Of a stretch of 64,000 nt of DNA, positions 33,465 through 43,100 are shown one piece after another. The notes beneath the pieces are model-generated. The model did no database searches, had not been told where the DNA came from, and saw only the letters and a list, made by a program, of their open reading frames with translations. How positions within the stretch are numbered: the stretch's first letter is position 1; every line of letters begins with the position of its first letter. The stretch covers positions 186,001 to 250,000 of the forward strand of contig NZ_BAAAFG010000015.1 in assembly GCF_039523415.1 (NCBI RefSeq), written 5' to 3'. The position numbers were made by a program, and so were the translations under genes. This DNA comes from Gangjinia marincola. Its GTDB lineage: Bacteria; Bacteroidota; Bacteroidia; Flavobacteriales; Flavobacteriaceae.

Positions 33465-35017
33465 AATTAGAACAAAAAGATATTACTGCGATTAAAGAAC
33501 ACGGTTTGTCACTCTTAACCGCTGAAAAACAACTGGCTACATTTGAACGTGGGATTGCTCCTATAAAAATAAAAGAAGCCGCAACGATTGGTCATGGTAT
33601 TTTAAAGCTGGGTGAAGATGAGCAAAAAGATTTGGTGAGGCTGTATGAGAAAAAATCCTCTCAATATACTATAGTAAAATTTGTTCCTGCATCTGGGGCC
33701 GCATCCCGAATGTTTAAAAGCCTGTTTTCATTTCTAGATCAATATGATCCCTCTAAAGAATCGGTAAATGAATTCGTAGAACGAACTAATAATAAAGACA
33801 TCAAAACGTTCTTTGATGGCCTTAAAAAGTTTCCATTTTATGAGGAAGTGGTCGCTATAATGTCCGGAAAAGGTGAAGTAGATCTAGGTCAAAACGAACA
33901 CAAGGTAATCTTTGTAAAGACGTTACTCACATCATCTGGATTGAATTATGGTCATCATCCAAAAGGTGTATTGGCATTTCACAAGTATGATAACCGTACA
34001 GTAACTCCTTTTGAAGAACACCTTTTTGAAGGAGCTTCGTACGCATCGACCTATGGAAAATCTCATCTGCATTTCACCATCTCACCACAGCATAAGGAAT
34101 TATTTGAATCGATTTTTACTAAGACCGAGGATTACGTGAGTAAAGCGACTCAAACAAATTTTAAGGTGGATTATTCGGCTCAAAAAAACGCTACCGACAC
34201 GATCGCCGTAAACATGCAGAATGAACCCTACCGACAGTCAAACGGCAAATTATTACTGCGCCCCGGAGGACACGGCGCCTTGATTGAAAATTTAAATGAT
34301 ATAGAGGCAGACCTCATTTTTATTAAGAATATTGATAATGTAGTTACCACAGAACACGAGGAAGAAGTTGTTCATTACAAAAAAGTATTAGGCGGAAAAT
34401 TACTTGAATTACAAACCGCTGCTTATGGCTTTATGAATGAACTTAATAACAAAGAGGTAAAGACTGAGGTGATCAATGAAACACACACCTTTCTAACCCA
34501 TCAGTTAAAAGTTGTTCTGCCTGAAGGTTTTTTAAGACTGTCTAAAACAGATCAAATTGATCAGTTACAAAACTACTTAAATAGACCTATTCGCATATGC
34601 GGGATGGTGAAAAATGAGGGAGAACCCGGCGGCGGACCATTTTGGGTAGAACACCAAAATGGTAGCGTATCCTTACAAATTGTGGAGAGTGCACAGGTAG
34701 ATCTTACAGATGATTCTCAAAAAGAAATTCTGACTACCTCTACTCACTTTAATCCGGTTGATATTGTTTGCGGTGTAAAAGGTTTTAAAGGAGATAAATT
34801 AAATCTGCTGGATTTTGTAGATCCTGAGGCAGGTTTTATTACAGAAAAAACGGTCGAAGGAAATCCTATCAAAGCACTAGAATTGCCGGGGTTATGGAAT
34901 GGCGCCATGGCTAAATGGAATACGGTATTTGTTGAAGTCCCGCTCAATACATTCAATCCGGTTAAGACAGTAAACGATTTACTTAAGCCAACACATCAAG
35001 CTAAAGGTGGTCGATAA
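33461..35017 (+). CDS. DUF4301 protein, nucleotidyltransferase-like
   Basis: A 518-residue soluble protein of the DUF4301 family. No function is described for it, but motifs resemble eukaryotic-type UDP-sugar pyrophosphorylases: FVPASGAASRMFK (about residues 74-86) in place of the G-rich nucleotide loop, PKGVLAFHKY (167-176) in place of the PKG/PKA lysine motif, and LRPGGHGALIENL with IKNIDNV (about 266-294) matching the GGxGxLy...VDN block. I infer a GT-A-like nucleotidyltransferase fold. It overlaps the kinase by 4 nt and arfB by 11 nt. The substrate is unknown. Confidence 0.82.
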   Translation: MKLEQKDITAIKEHGLSLLTAEKQLATFERGIAPIKIKEAATIGHGILKLGEDEQKDLVRLYEKKSSQYTIVKFVPASGAASRMFKSLFSFLDQYDPSKESVNEFVERTNNKDIKTFFDGLKKFPFYEEVVAIMSGKGEVDLGQNEHKVIFVKTLLTSSGLNYGHHPKGVLAFHKYDNRTVTPFEEHLFEGASYASTYGKSHLHFTISPQHKELFESIFTKTEDYVSKATQTNFKVDYSAQKNATDTIAVNMQNEPYRQSNGKLLLRPGGHGALIENLNDIEADLIFIKNIDNVVTTEHEEEVVHYKKVLGGKLLELQTAAYGFMNELNNKEVKTEVINETHTFLTHQLKVVLPEGFLRLSKTDQIDQLQNYLNRPIRICGMVKNEGEPGGGPFWVEHQNGSVSLQIVESAQVDLTDDSQKEILTTSTHFNPVDIVCGVKGFKGDKLNLLDFVDPEAGFITEKTVEGNPIKALELPGLWNGAMAKWNTVFVEVPLNTFNPVKTVNDLLKPTHQAKGGR

Positions 35018-35411
35018 GGAAAAAATAGCGTCAGAGCTTTCGTATAAGGCTGTTCGCAGTAGTGGTGCCGGTGGACAGCACGTAAACAAAACTTCATCAA
35101 AAGTAATGGTCTTTTGGAATGTAGAAGAATCTTCGGCACTGACCGATGATCAGCGACATCTTCTGCTTAAACGTTTAGCACATCGTTTGACTAAGGATGG
35201 AGTATTACAACTCTCTTCGCAGGAATCCCGAAGTCAACACAAAAACAAGGCAGAAGTAACCCAACGTTTATTTAAGTTACTGGCAGAAAATCTTCAGCAG
35301 AGAAAAAAAAGAAAGCGCACCAAGCCTTCGATTAAATCCATCAAAAAACGCCTGAATAACAAGCGAATCCAGTCAGAAAAGAAAGCAAACCGAAAGCCTC
35401 CTAAAATGTAA
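35007..35411 (+). CDS. arfB: Ribosome-rescue peptidyl-tRNA hydrolase ArfB
   Basis: Release-factor-like hydrolase (134 residues) that frees stalled ribosomes. The catalytic GGQ is at about residues 22-24 in SSGAGGQHVNKTSSKVM. The basic C-terminal tail (KKRKRTKPSIKSIKKRLNNK) inserts into the mRNA channel. The start is GTG at 35007, overlapping the DUF4301 gene by 11 nt; no ATG is available nearby. It is the last gene of the nine-gene run and is followed by a 32-bp palindrome. Confidence 0.93.
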   Translation: MVDKEKIASELSYKAVRSSGAGGQHVNKTSSKVMVFWNVEESSALTDDQRHLLLKRLAHRLTKDGVLQLSSQESRSQHKNKAEVTQRLFKLLAENLQQRKKRKRTKPSIKSIKKRLNNKRIQSEKKANRKPPKM

Positions 35412-35430
35412 CACTTTTACTTTTTCACAT

Positions 35431-35462
35431 TATCATCGTAATATTGCAATATTACGATGATA
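35431..35462. repeat. Perfect 32-bp palindrome
   Basis: Left arm TATCATCGTAATATTG (35431-35446) is followed immediately by its exact reverse complement. It is AT-rich and has no T-run, so a classical terminator is unlikely. It resembles operators of ArsR-type regulators, but no such gene is adjacent. An ATG at 35462 begins a 25-codon frame (to 35539) without recognisable features. The 385-nt stretch 35412-35796 otherwise holds the promoter and riboswitch below. Confidence 0.8.
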
Positions 35463-35584
35463 TGAAGTTCTGTAGGAACTCCAGACAAATAAATGATTCT
35501 AAAACCACCCGATTTAAAACTGTTTTCTCCCTGCTCTAAATATAAAGAAAGCTTAGTATTTCTCAATCCACTGAATTCTTTTCA

Positions 35585-35614
35585 TTGCCTACCTAAAATA
35601 TAACCGTATCTTTG
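35585..35614 (+). promoter_or_regulatory. Promoter of the riboswitch-receptor unit
   Basis: TTG (35585-35587), exactly 19 nt, then TATCTTTG (35607-35614). This is a near-perfect Bacteroidota promoter placed just before the TPP aptamer. Confidence 0.82.
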
Positions 35615-35621
35615 CATCACT

Positions 35622-35706
35622 TCAAAAGGGGTGCTTTTTCTGAAAATAGGAAACGGCTGAGATTATACCCATTGAACCTAGAACAGGTAATGCTGTTTAG
35701 GGAGCG
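35622..35706 (+). promoter_or_regulatory. TPP (THI-box) riboswitch
   Basis: Thiamine pyrophosphate aptamer. Conserved elements occur in order: GGGGTGC (35628-35634), CTGAGATTATACCC (35657-35670), TTGAACCTAGAACAGGTAAT (35672-35691) and the closing AGGGAG (35699-35704). An expression platform follows: TAGGGAG (35698-35704) is complementary to CTCCCTA (35772-35778), and TATCCTC (35740-35746) to GAGGATA (35781-35787), the likely ribosome-binding region 9 nt before the receptor start. The two pairings compete, so TPP binding should free the second one and block translation. Confidence 0.93.
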
Positions 35707-35796
35707 TTACTCAATATCACGTTGAGTGCTTATCAATGCTATCCTCTTTTTGATCGTAACAAATTGTCAAACTCCCTATTGAGGATAACCATTTTT

Positions 35797-38028
35797 ATGA
35801 TGAAAAGATTTACCAGTACTATTATTATTTGCTGCCTTGCACTTTGCGCATTTGGGCAAGAAAACACGAAAATCGATACGGTCAAGAAAAAAGAAGAAGT
35901 TCTTGGGGCAGTTTTGATTAAGTCGTTTCGCGTAGATGCAGATTCACCGATTACCCATTCTAACCTGTCTAAAGAAGAAATAAAGAAGATAAATTTAGGT
36001 CAGGATCTACCTATTTTATTAAATCAATTACCCGGTGTGGTCACAGCATCTGATGCAGGAAACGGCGTAGGTTATACCTATCTACGCGTACGCGGAAGCG
36101 ATGCTACACGAATTAATGTAACCCTTAATGGAATTCCATTCAATGACGCCGAAAGCCAGGGAAGCTTTTGGGTAAACCTACCTGATTTTGCCTCTTCTAC
36201 CCAAAGCTTACAATTGCAACGGGGAGTTGGAACATCTGTCAATGGCTCCGGGGCTTTTGGGGCCAGTCTTAATTTATTAACCGATAATCGTTCTGAAGAG
36301 GCTTACGCAGAGATTTCTAATTCATTCGGGTCATTTAATACACGAAGACATACTGTGAAAGCCAGTACGGGACTGCTTCAGGATAAGTTTGAGCTTTCAG
36401 CCAGATTATCTAATATCTATTCTGATGGATATGTGGATCGCGCCACGTCTGATTTGAAATCGTATTTTTTACAGGGAACATATGATGATGGGCAAACACT
36501 GGTAAAAGCCGTGCTTTTTGGTGGAAGAGAAGAAACCTATCAGGCGTATTTTGGAATAGATGCAGAAACGTTGGAGACTGATCGAACATTTAATCCGGTA
36601 GGACAACAATTTGATAATGAAGGTAATTTTGAAGGATTTTACGATAATGAAGTGGATAATTATGCGCAGGATCACTATCAACTTCATGCCAATCATAGAT
36701 TTAATGCAAATTGGTCAGCCAATGTATCACTTAACTATACCTATGGAAGAGGATATTTTGAACAGTACGTGGACGCATTTAACTACGGAAGCAATCTTTT
36801 TGATCCTTCAGCAACCTATGCCTTTTTAGGAATTGATCCTATTACAGTAAACGGTGAAGAAATTACAGAAACTGATTTAATCAGAAGACGCTGGTTAGAC
36901 AATGATTTTTATGTGATCAGTACGAATGCAAATTTTAAAACAGATCGAATTGATGTAGATGCCGGAGTGTTCTACAGCTATTATGATGGGGATCATTTTG
37001 GTGAGATACTTTGGTCAGAATTTCCACTTGACGGATTAGGATATAAAGGACGCTATTATGATGGTAGAGGCCTAAAACAAGAAGTAACCACCTTTGCCAA
37101 AGCAACGTTTAATATCACAGATCGCTTAAGCGGGTACGCAGATCTACAGGGAAGATTTATCGACTATGAAGCCACCGGACTAACCTCAGATAGAGAACCT
37201 ATTGATGTAGATAAGACGTTTAATTTTTTTAATCCAAAAGCAGGGTTAAGTTATCAACTCAATGAACGTAATCAACTCTATACCTCATATGGTAGAGCAA
37301 ACAGAGAACCAAGGCGTTCAGATTTTGAGGAAAATGCAACAGTAAGACCAGAAACACTGGATGATTACGAACTAGGATGGCGGTTTAGTGATGGAAAACT
37401 TCAACTTAATGTGAATGGATACTTTATGAACTATCAAGATCAACTCGTGTTAACCGGAGCAATTGACGATGTAGGGGCGCGCATAAGAGAAAATGTGGGG
37501 AGTAGTTATCGATTAGGAATTGAACTTGATGCCAGGATACCTCTTACAGATATGATTAACCTACAACCTAATCTTGCGCTGAGCACTAATAAAAATCGAG
37601 ATTTTCTATTTCAACGTGATGGCGCATTAACTAATTTAGGAGATACGAATATTGCTTTTTCCCCTGAAATTGTTGGAGGCGGAATTATAGAAGTTATTCC
37701 GGTTGAAGATTTTTACATTCGCTGGTTAGCTAAATACGTTGGAGAACAATACATGGGAAATATCGATAGTGAAGCATCTATTTTAAATTCATTTTTTACG
37801 AACGATCTTAATGTGTCTTACGAATGGAAAAATCCCTGGTTTTTTGATGTTATTACGTTCTCTGGATTACTAAATAATCTATTTGATGTAGAATATGAAC
37901 CTAATGGCTACTTTTTCACCTTTGATGACGATTTTTCAAATCCCGGTGAAATCACTACTATAGAAGGTGCAGGTTACTATCCGGTAGCAGGAAGAAATTT
38001 TCTCTTAGGAGCTACGTTACGATTTTAA
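35797..38028 (+). CDS. TPP-regulated TonB-dependent receptor, probable thiamine importer
   Basis: Outer-membrane TonB-dependent receptor (743 residues). The start at ATG 35797 (or 35800) gives the signal peptide MMKRFTSTIIICCLALCAFG; a longer frame beginning at 35722 would run through the riboswitch platform. The plug domain is at about residues 50-180 (LPILLNQLPGVVTASDAG, YLRVRGSDATRINVTLNGIPFNDAE). The barrel follows and ends in an aromatic terminal strand (LLGATLRF). The TPP riboswitch in the leader strongly implies that the cargo is thiamine or a phosphorylated form. A terminator lies at 38072. Confidence 0.92.
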   Translation: MMKRFTSTIIICCLALCAFGQENTKIDTVKKKEEVLGAVLIKSFRVDADSPITHSNLSKEEIKKINLGQDLPILLNQLPGVVTASDAGNGVGYTYLRVRGSDATRINVTLNGIPFNDAESQGSFWVNLPDFASSTQSLQLQRGVGTSVNGSGAFGASLNLLTDNRSEEAYAEISNSFGSFNTRRHTVKASTGLLQDKFELSARLSNIYSDGYVDRATSDLKSYFLQGTYDDGQTLVKAVLFGGREETYQAYFGIDAETLETDRTFNPVGQQFDNEGNFEGFYDNEVDNYAQDHYQLHANHRFNANWSANVSLNYTYGRGYFEQYVDAFNYGSNLFDPSATYAFLGIDPITVNGEEITETDLIRRRWLDNDFYVISTNANFKTDRIDVDAGVFYSYYDGDHFGEILWSEFPLDGLGYKGRYYDGRGLKQEVTTFAKATFNITDRLSGYADLQGRFIDYEATGLTSDREPIDVDKTFNFFNPKAGLSYQLNERNQLYTSYGRANREPRRSDFEENATVRPETLDDYELGWRFSDGKLQLNVNGYFMNYQDQLVLTGAIDDVGARIRENVGSSYRLGIELDARIPLTDMINLQPNLALSTNKNRDFLFQRDGALTNLGDTNIAFSPEIVGGGIIEVIPVEDFYIRWLAKYVGEQYMGNIDSEASILNSFFTNDLNVSYEWKNPWFFDVITFSGLLNNLFDVEYEPNGYFFTFDDDFSNPGEITTIEGAGYYPVAGRNFLLGATLRF

Positions 38029-38071
38029 ATATAGGCAAAAACGAAAGCACATTTTCGTTAAGATTATACTG

Positions 38072-38094
38072 ATCCCCGCACTCGCGGGGATTTA
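38072..38094 (+). terminator. Terminator between the receptor and ompA-like genes
   Basis: A perfect 8-bp stem ATCCCCGC / GCGGGGAT with a 4-nt loop, followed by TTTAAAT. An additional hairpin (AACGAAA / TTTCGTT) lies just upstream at about 38040-38059. Confidence 0.75.
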
Positions 38095-39120
38095 AATATC
38101 GCCCAGCATCTTTGCAATCTCATCCAGCTTAGGAGTTAGGATTACTTCAATACGGCGGTTTTTTGCTTTATTTTCAGGTGAGTTGTTTTCGGCTACAGGG
38201 GAAAACTTACTTCTTCCTGCGGCAGTAAGGTTTTGAGCCTCTACTTCACTGTTTTCTAGTAATATTTTTACTATAGCTGTAGCTCTTTTGGCAGACAGAT
38301 CCCAGTTTCCGTTTAACTTATCATCTCCGCCATAGGGATCATCATCGGTGTGACCTTCAATTAAAACCGCAATATCTTTGTTTTGTGCCAGTACATTTCC
38401 TAACTGCTCCACGGCTTGTTTTCCTTGTGTATTCACAGCCCAGCTTCCGCTAGGAAATAAGAGCTTATTTTCCATAGAGACGTAGACTTTTCCATTGCGC
38501 TCCTCTACCGTCAATCCTTTTCCCTCAAAATTAGTAAGCGCCTTTGAAATAGAAGTTTTTAGTGCTTTCATCTTTGCATCCTGAGCCGCAATTAAACCTT
38601 CTAATTCATTAATGCGTTGCGAACGTTGATTAAGTTCAGTAAGCAGACCTTCCAATCGACTGCGTTCCTGGTTAAGCGCGGTTTCCTGATCTTCTAATTG
38701 TTTTGCCAATTGCTGATTTTGCTTTGAATTTGCCGCTAGTGCTCGCTCACGCTCTTCTAATCGCTGTAATAATTCTCGATTACGTTTAGTATTGGATGCC
38801 ATAGACTTAGAAGAGGAATTCTCCAACATGAGATAGTCTTCTTTGATGGCATCATATTTCTTTTGAGTGGCGACAACCTCTGCCATTGTTTTCTCATACT
38901 CCTTTTGCGTTTCGTCCTGTTTTTTTCGCAGTCCTTCCAATTCTGATTGGAGCAGTAAATTCTCATCATTGTATTGCTTGAGATCAGCAAGCAGTCCACT
39001 ATTTTCTTGCTCTAATTCTTCGTATTTACCTTCAAGCTCCTGATATTTCTTCATGGATACGCATGAACCAAGTGTTGCATACACTATAGTTAACGCTAAA
39101 ATTCTTACAACTGACTTCAT
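38092..39120 (-). CDS. OmpA-family lipoprotein with a coiled coil
   Basis: A 342-residue lipoprotein (lipobox LGSC, Cys20) with a long coiled coil (about residues 23-200, repeated E/Q/L heptads) and a C-terminal OmpA-like peptidoglycan-binding domain (about 220-330). The binding signature includes IEGHTDDDPYGGDDKLNGNW, LSAKRA and NRRIEVIL. It probably tethers the outer membrane to the cell wall. It lies 7 nt after xth on the same strand, so the two are likely co-transcribed. Confidence 0.92.
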   Translation of the reverse strand: MKSVVRILALTIVYATLGSCVSMKKYQELEGKYEELEQENSGLLADLKQYNDENLLLQSELEGLRKKQDETQKEYEKTMAEVVATQKKYDAIKEDYLMLENSSSKSMASNTKRNRELLQRLEERERALAANSKQNQQLAKQLEDQETALNQERSRLEGLLTELNQRSQRINELEGLIAAQDAKMKALKTSISKALTNFEGKGLTVEERNGKVYVSMENKLLFPSGSWAVNTQGKQAVEQLGNVLAQNKDIAVLIEGHTDDDPYGGDDKLNGNWDLSAKRATAIVKILLENSEVEAQNLTAAGRSKFSPVAENNSPENKAKNRRIEVILTPKLDEIAKMLGDI

Positions 39121-39127
39121 AAATATA

Positions 39128-39892
39128 CTATTGTGTTAATTCTACTAATACGGGACAATGGTCGCTGTGTTTGGCTTCTTGTAAAATGACTGCACGTTTT
39201 AACCGATCTTCCAGCGCATTAGTCACCATAGCATAATCTAAACGCCAGCCCTTATTTCTAGCTCTGGAATTTCCTCTATAACTCCACCATGAATATTGTT
39301 CATCACGATCATCAAAATATCGAAACGAATCAATAAAGCCACTATGAATAAAGTTACTTAACCATTCTCGCTCACGCGGAAGAAAACCCGAAACATTCTT
39401 TAACCGTACCGGATCATGAATATCTTTTGCCTGATGACAAATATTATAGTCCCCACAGATTACGAGATTAGGAATGTCTTGTTTAAGTTCATTGGCATAT
39501 GCCTTAAAATCGTCCATATACTCAAATTTGAACTGTAAACGCGCGTCACTAGTTCCTGAAGGTAAGTACATACTCATTACAGAGACTTCGTCAAAATCTA
39601 CCCTAAGATTTCGTCCTTCTGCATCCATATAATCAACCCCGGTTCCAAATTCAATATGACCTGGCTTTTGTTTACATAAAATAGCAGTGCCGCTATACCC
39701 TTTTTTTAGCGCAGGATAACAATAGCGATGCATAAGTCCTGCCTCTTCAAAAACTGCTTCATTAAATTGATCTGGATTCGCTTTGATTTCTTGCAAACAA
39801 AGTACATCTGGATCTGCTGATTTGATCCAATCTACCAGACCTTTTTTTAGTGCAGCGCGAACACCATTTACATTATAAGAAATAATCTTCAT
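39128..39892 (-). CDS. xth: Exodeoxyribonuclease III
   Basis: AP endonuclease / 3'-5' exonuclease of base-excision repair (254 residues). Motifs: MKIISYNVNGVRAALKKG, catalytic Glu in CLQEIKA, GDYNICHQAKDIHDP with Asp and Asn, and the final SDHCPV. Single domain, normal length. It has a -7 box 10 nt upstream and is followed by the OmpA-type lipoprotein gene. Confidence 0.97.
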   Translation of the reverse strand: MKIISYNVNGVRAALKKGLVDWIKSADPDVLCLQEIKANPDQFNEAVFEEAGLMHRYCYPALKKGYSGTAILCKQKPGHIEFGTGVDYMDAEGRNLRVDFDEVSVMSMYLPSGTSDARLQFKFEYMDDFKAYANELKQDIPNLVICGDYNICHQAKDIHDPVRLKNVSGFLPREREWLSNFIHSGFIDSFRYFDDRDEQYSWWSYRGNSRARNKGWRLDYAMVTNALEDRLKRAVILQEAKHSDHCPVLVELTQ

Positions 39893-39902
39893 AGGATAGT
39901 TT

Positions 39903-39910
39903 CAAAAATA
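39903..39910 (-). promoter_or_regulatory. -7 box of xth
   Basis: TATTTTTG on the minus strand, 10 nt before the xth start codon. The predicted leader is very short. The rest of the 233-nt gap up to 40126 is AT-rich, with a further minus-strand TATATTTG at 40029 and nothing else clear. Confidence 0.5.
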
Positions 39911-40125
39911 ATGGATCACCTCGCATTATTCGAACCTTGACACACTAAAATTTAGCGGGTTGTTAACAAAATAATTTACAAAAGCAGTAGTTTTACAAGT
40001 AGGACTTTTTAAACTTTTTGTTTACACCCAAATATAGTAGCCTTAGAACCCAAATGAAGCTTTTTTTTTAGCAGTATAGCAGGGTTAAGGTGAGTAACAA
40101 GGGGGATTTATGGATTTAAAATGGA

Positions 40126-43100
40126 ATGTTTGCAGGTAAAAGAAAAAGTCTAACTACGTTCTGTATGCGATTATACCTTTTTTTATTGGGATTAAGCTAT
40201 TGTTCTGTTGGGTTGGCGCAACAAGAAATTGCCACGTATCAACGCACTAAAAAAGCGGTACGCGATACTATTCAAATTGACAGTGTTAGTATTAATCCCT
40301 CATTTCTAAAAGTATATCGCGATTCCATCGTTCTGGATACCTCGTCGTATAAAGTGGACTACAGTAAAGCGCAACTTATTTTTTTTCAACGACCACCAGC
40401 AGATAGTATTACCATATCATATTTTCCTTATCCTTCTTTTTTAACTGAAACGTATCAGCTGCTTGATCCATCCATTATTGTTACTGATGATCAAAATGCT
40501 GAAAAACGACTCAAGCTCAATCGCCCCAGCGAAAAAAACAACTTTGTTCCTTTTGACGGTCTTAATACTACCGGAAGCATTTCACGTGGGATCACCATTG
40601 GGACCAATCAAAACGCCGTACTCAACTCAGAGTTGGATTTACAAATATCAGGTAAACTCAATGAAAAAGTGAGTTTGAGAGCATCCATTCAGGATGCGAA
40701 TATCCCGGTGCAGGAGAGTGGCTACTCTCAAAGTTTGGATGAATTTGATCAAATCTTTATCGAGTTATTTAGTGAGAACTGGAACATAAGAGCTGGGGAT
40801 GTGGATTTGATCCAGGATCAGTCCTATTTTGGGTCCTTTACAAAGAAAATTCAGGGGCTTTCCATGGCTGCAAATATCCCAGTTAAAAATAGTAGTGTGA
40901 ACATGTACGGTGCGGGAGCATTAGTAAGGGGAGTCTTTACACGAAGTGAATTTACCGGCTTGGAGGGAAACCAGGGCCCCTACAAACTCACAGGACCAAA
41001 TGGAGAGTTATTTACCTTAATCGTATCTGGTAGTGAACGGGTTTTTATAAATGGGATCTTATTAGAACGCGGGGAACGCAATGACTACATCATTGACTAC
41101 AACGCCGGTGAAATTATATTCAACAGTACTTATCAAATCACCAGTGAAATGCGTATTGTGGTTGAGTATCAATTCACAGATCGTAATTATACGCGCGTCA
41201 TTGCAACAGGTGGAGGACGATTAACCAATAAAAAATGGAATATTGGAGGATTTGTATATTCTGAAAATGATGCTAAAAATCAACCTTTACAACAAGATCT
41301 TACTGAAGAACAAGTGGATGTCTTACAAACTGCGGGAGATGATATGCAACAAATGGTTGCACAAAGTGCTGTACCCACAGAGTTTAGTGAAGACAATGTT
41401 TTGTATCGGAAGACGATCATCAATGGAGAAGAAATTTTTATCCTGTCCAATGATCCCGAAGATGAATTATTCAACGTTCGTTTTAGCTTAGTTGGTCAGG
41501 GATTGGGGAATTACATCCTGATTGATGAAAATGCAGTGAACCGAAGCTTTCAATATGTAGCTCCTGTTGGCGGAGTACGACAGGGAAACTATGAACCTAT
41601 TATTCAGTTGGCCGCTCCCACCCGTTTACAGTTAGCTGTAATAAATGGGAGTTACACCCCAACAGAAAAAACCGGAATCAATTTTGAATTAGCAGGGAGT
41701 AGAAACGATCTCAACTTATTTTCAGCTATAGACGATAATGACAATCAGGGTGCGGCGCTAAAATTCGGCATACGCCAAAACATAATTGACAGTCTTGATT
41801 TATGGTCTGTAAATGCAAAAGCTGATTATGTCTTTATTGAAGATCGATTTAGAAGCATTGAGCGATTGTTCAATGTTGAATTTACAAGAGACTGGAATTT
41901 GAGCAATCCACTGGGAAATCAGCATTATGTTACTTCGGGTTTAAGCGCTGCCCATCCTGAGAAGGGAAATGTTATTTACGATTATCAACGCCTGGAGTTT
42001 AGCCAAAATTTTACAGGAAACCGACACTTATTACTGGGAAATTTAAAGCTGGATAGTTTAAGAGTAACGACAAATTCGAGTTATCTCGTTTCAACCTCAG
42101 ATTCTCTCTCAACAGATTTCTTGAGAACGAACACACAAGCGCAATACTCGTTAAAAAACGCCTGGTTCCAGGCAGGATATGAATTAGAAAATAATCAGCT
42201 TACAGATCGATCCATTGATAGCCTCACGGGAATAAGCCAGCGCTTTGATGAATACCAATTACTGGCAGGAATCGGTGACAGTACAAATCGTTTTATAGAA
42301 CTTGGGTATCGCTATAGAACTAATGACAGTTTACGGGATGGAAGATTAGAACGGGTTAATATCTCCAATAACTACTTTTTGAACACACAACTAATCAAAA
42401 ATAAAAAATCATCCCTTTCTGCTCAGCTAAATTTTAGGGATTTGAAGTATGCCAGTGATACACTTGATGATGACCTTTCTCTTAATGCGCGAATGCTGTA
42501 TAATCAGCTTTTAGCGAATAAAATAATTAATCTCACAACAGTTTACGAGACCAGCAGCGGGCAGGTTCCCCGGCAGGACTTTACGTATATTGAAGTTGAT
42601 CCAACACAGGGTCAATACACCTGGAATGATTATAATAATGATGGGATACAGCAATTAGAAGAATTTGAATTAGCAAATTTTCAAGATGAAGCTACCTATG
42701 TGCGAGTACTCCTGCCAAATCAGGTATTTTTAAAAAGTCACCAAAATAAATTTAGTGCGTTAGTGACCCTTAATTTTCAAAACTGGATTGAAGAAGAAAA
42801 TAAACTAAAAAAGCTATTGTCACATTTTTACAATCAATTCTCGTATTTAATTGACCAACGTGGAATACGCACGGCAAATAATTTCAATCTTAATCCGTTC
42901 AAAGAATTAGAAGAAGATCGGTTATCGGTCAATCAGAATGTGCGCAATACGCTGTTTTTTAATCGTGGAAAACAAAATTATACGACTTCATACAGTTATA
43001 TCTCCAATGAAGCTACCAATTTGTTAAGTACAGGATTGCAAGAAAGCACCTTGCAGAGTCATCAATTTACCTTTAACCATAAATTTGCCACAAGTTGGTT

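Noticed and set aside
35462..35539. 25-codon frame beginning at the edge of the 32-bp palindrome
   Set aside because: No similarity to a known peptide and no ribosome-binding site beyond the palindrome; noted only as a possible remnant.
35722..35796. Upstream extension of the TPP-controlled receptor
   Set aside because: It would translate the riboswitch expression platform and bury the signal peptide; ATG 35797/35800 gives a normal signal peptide.
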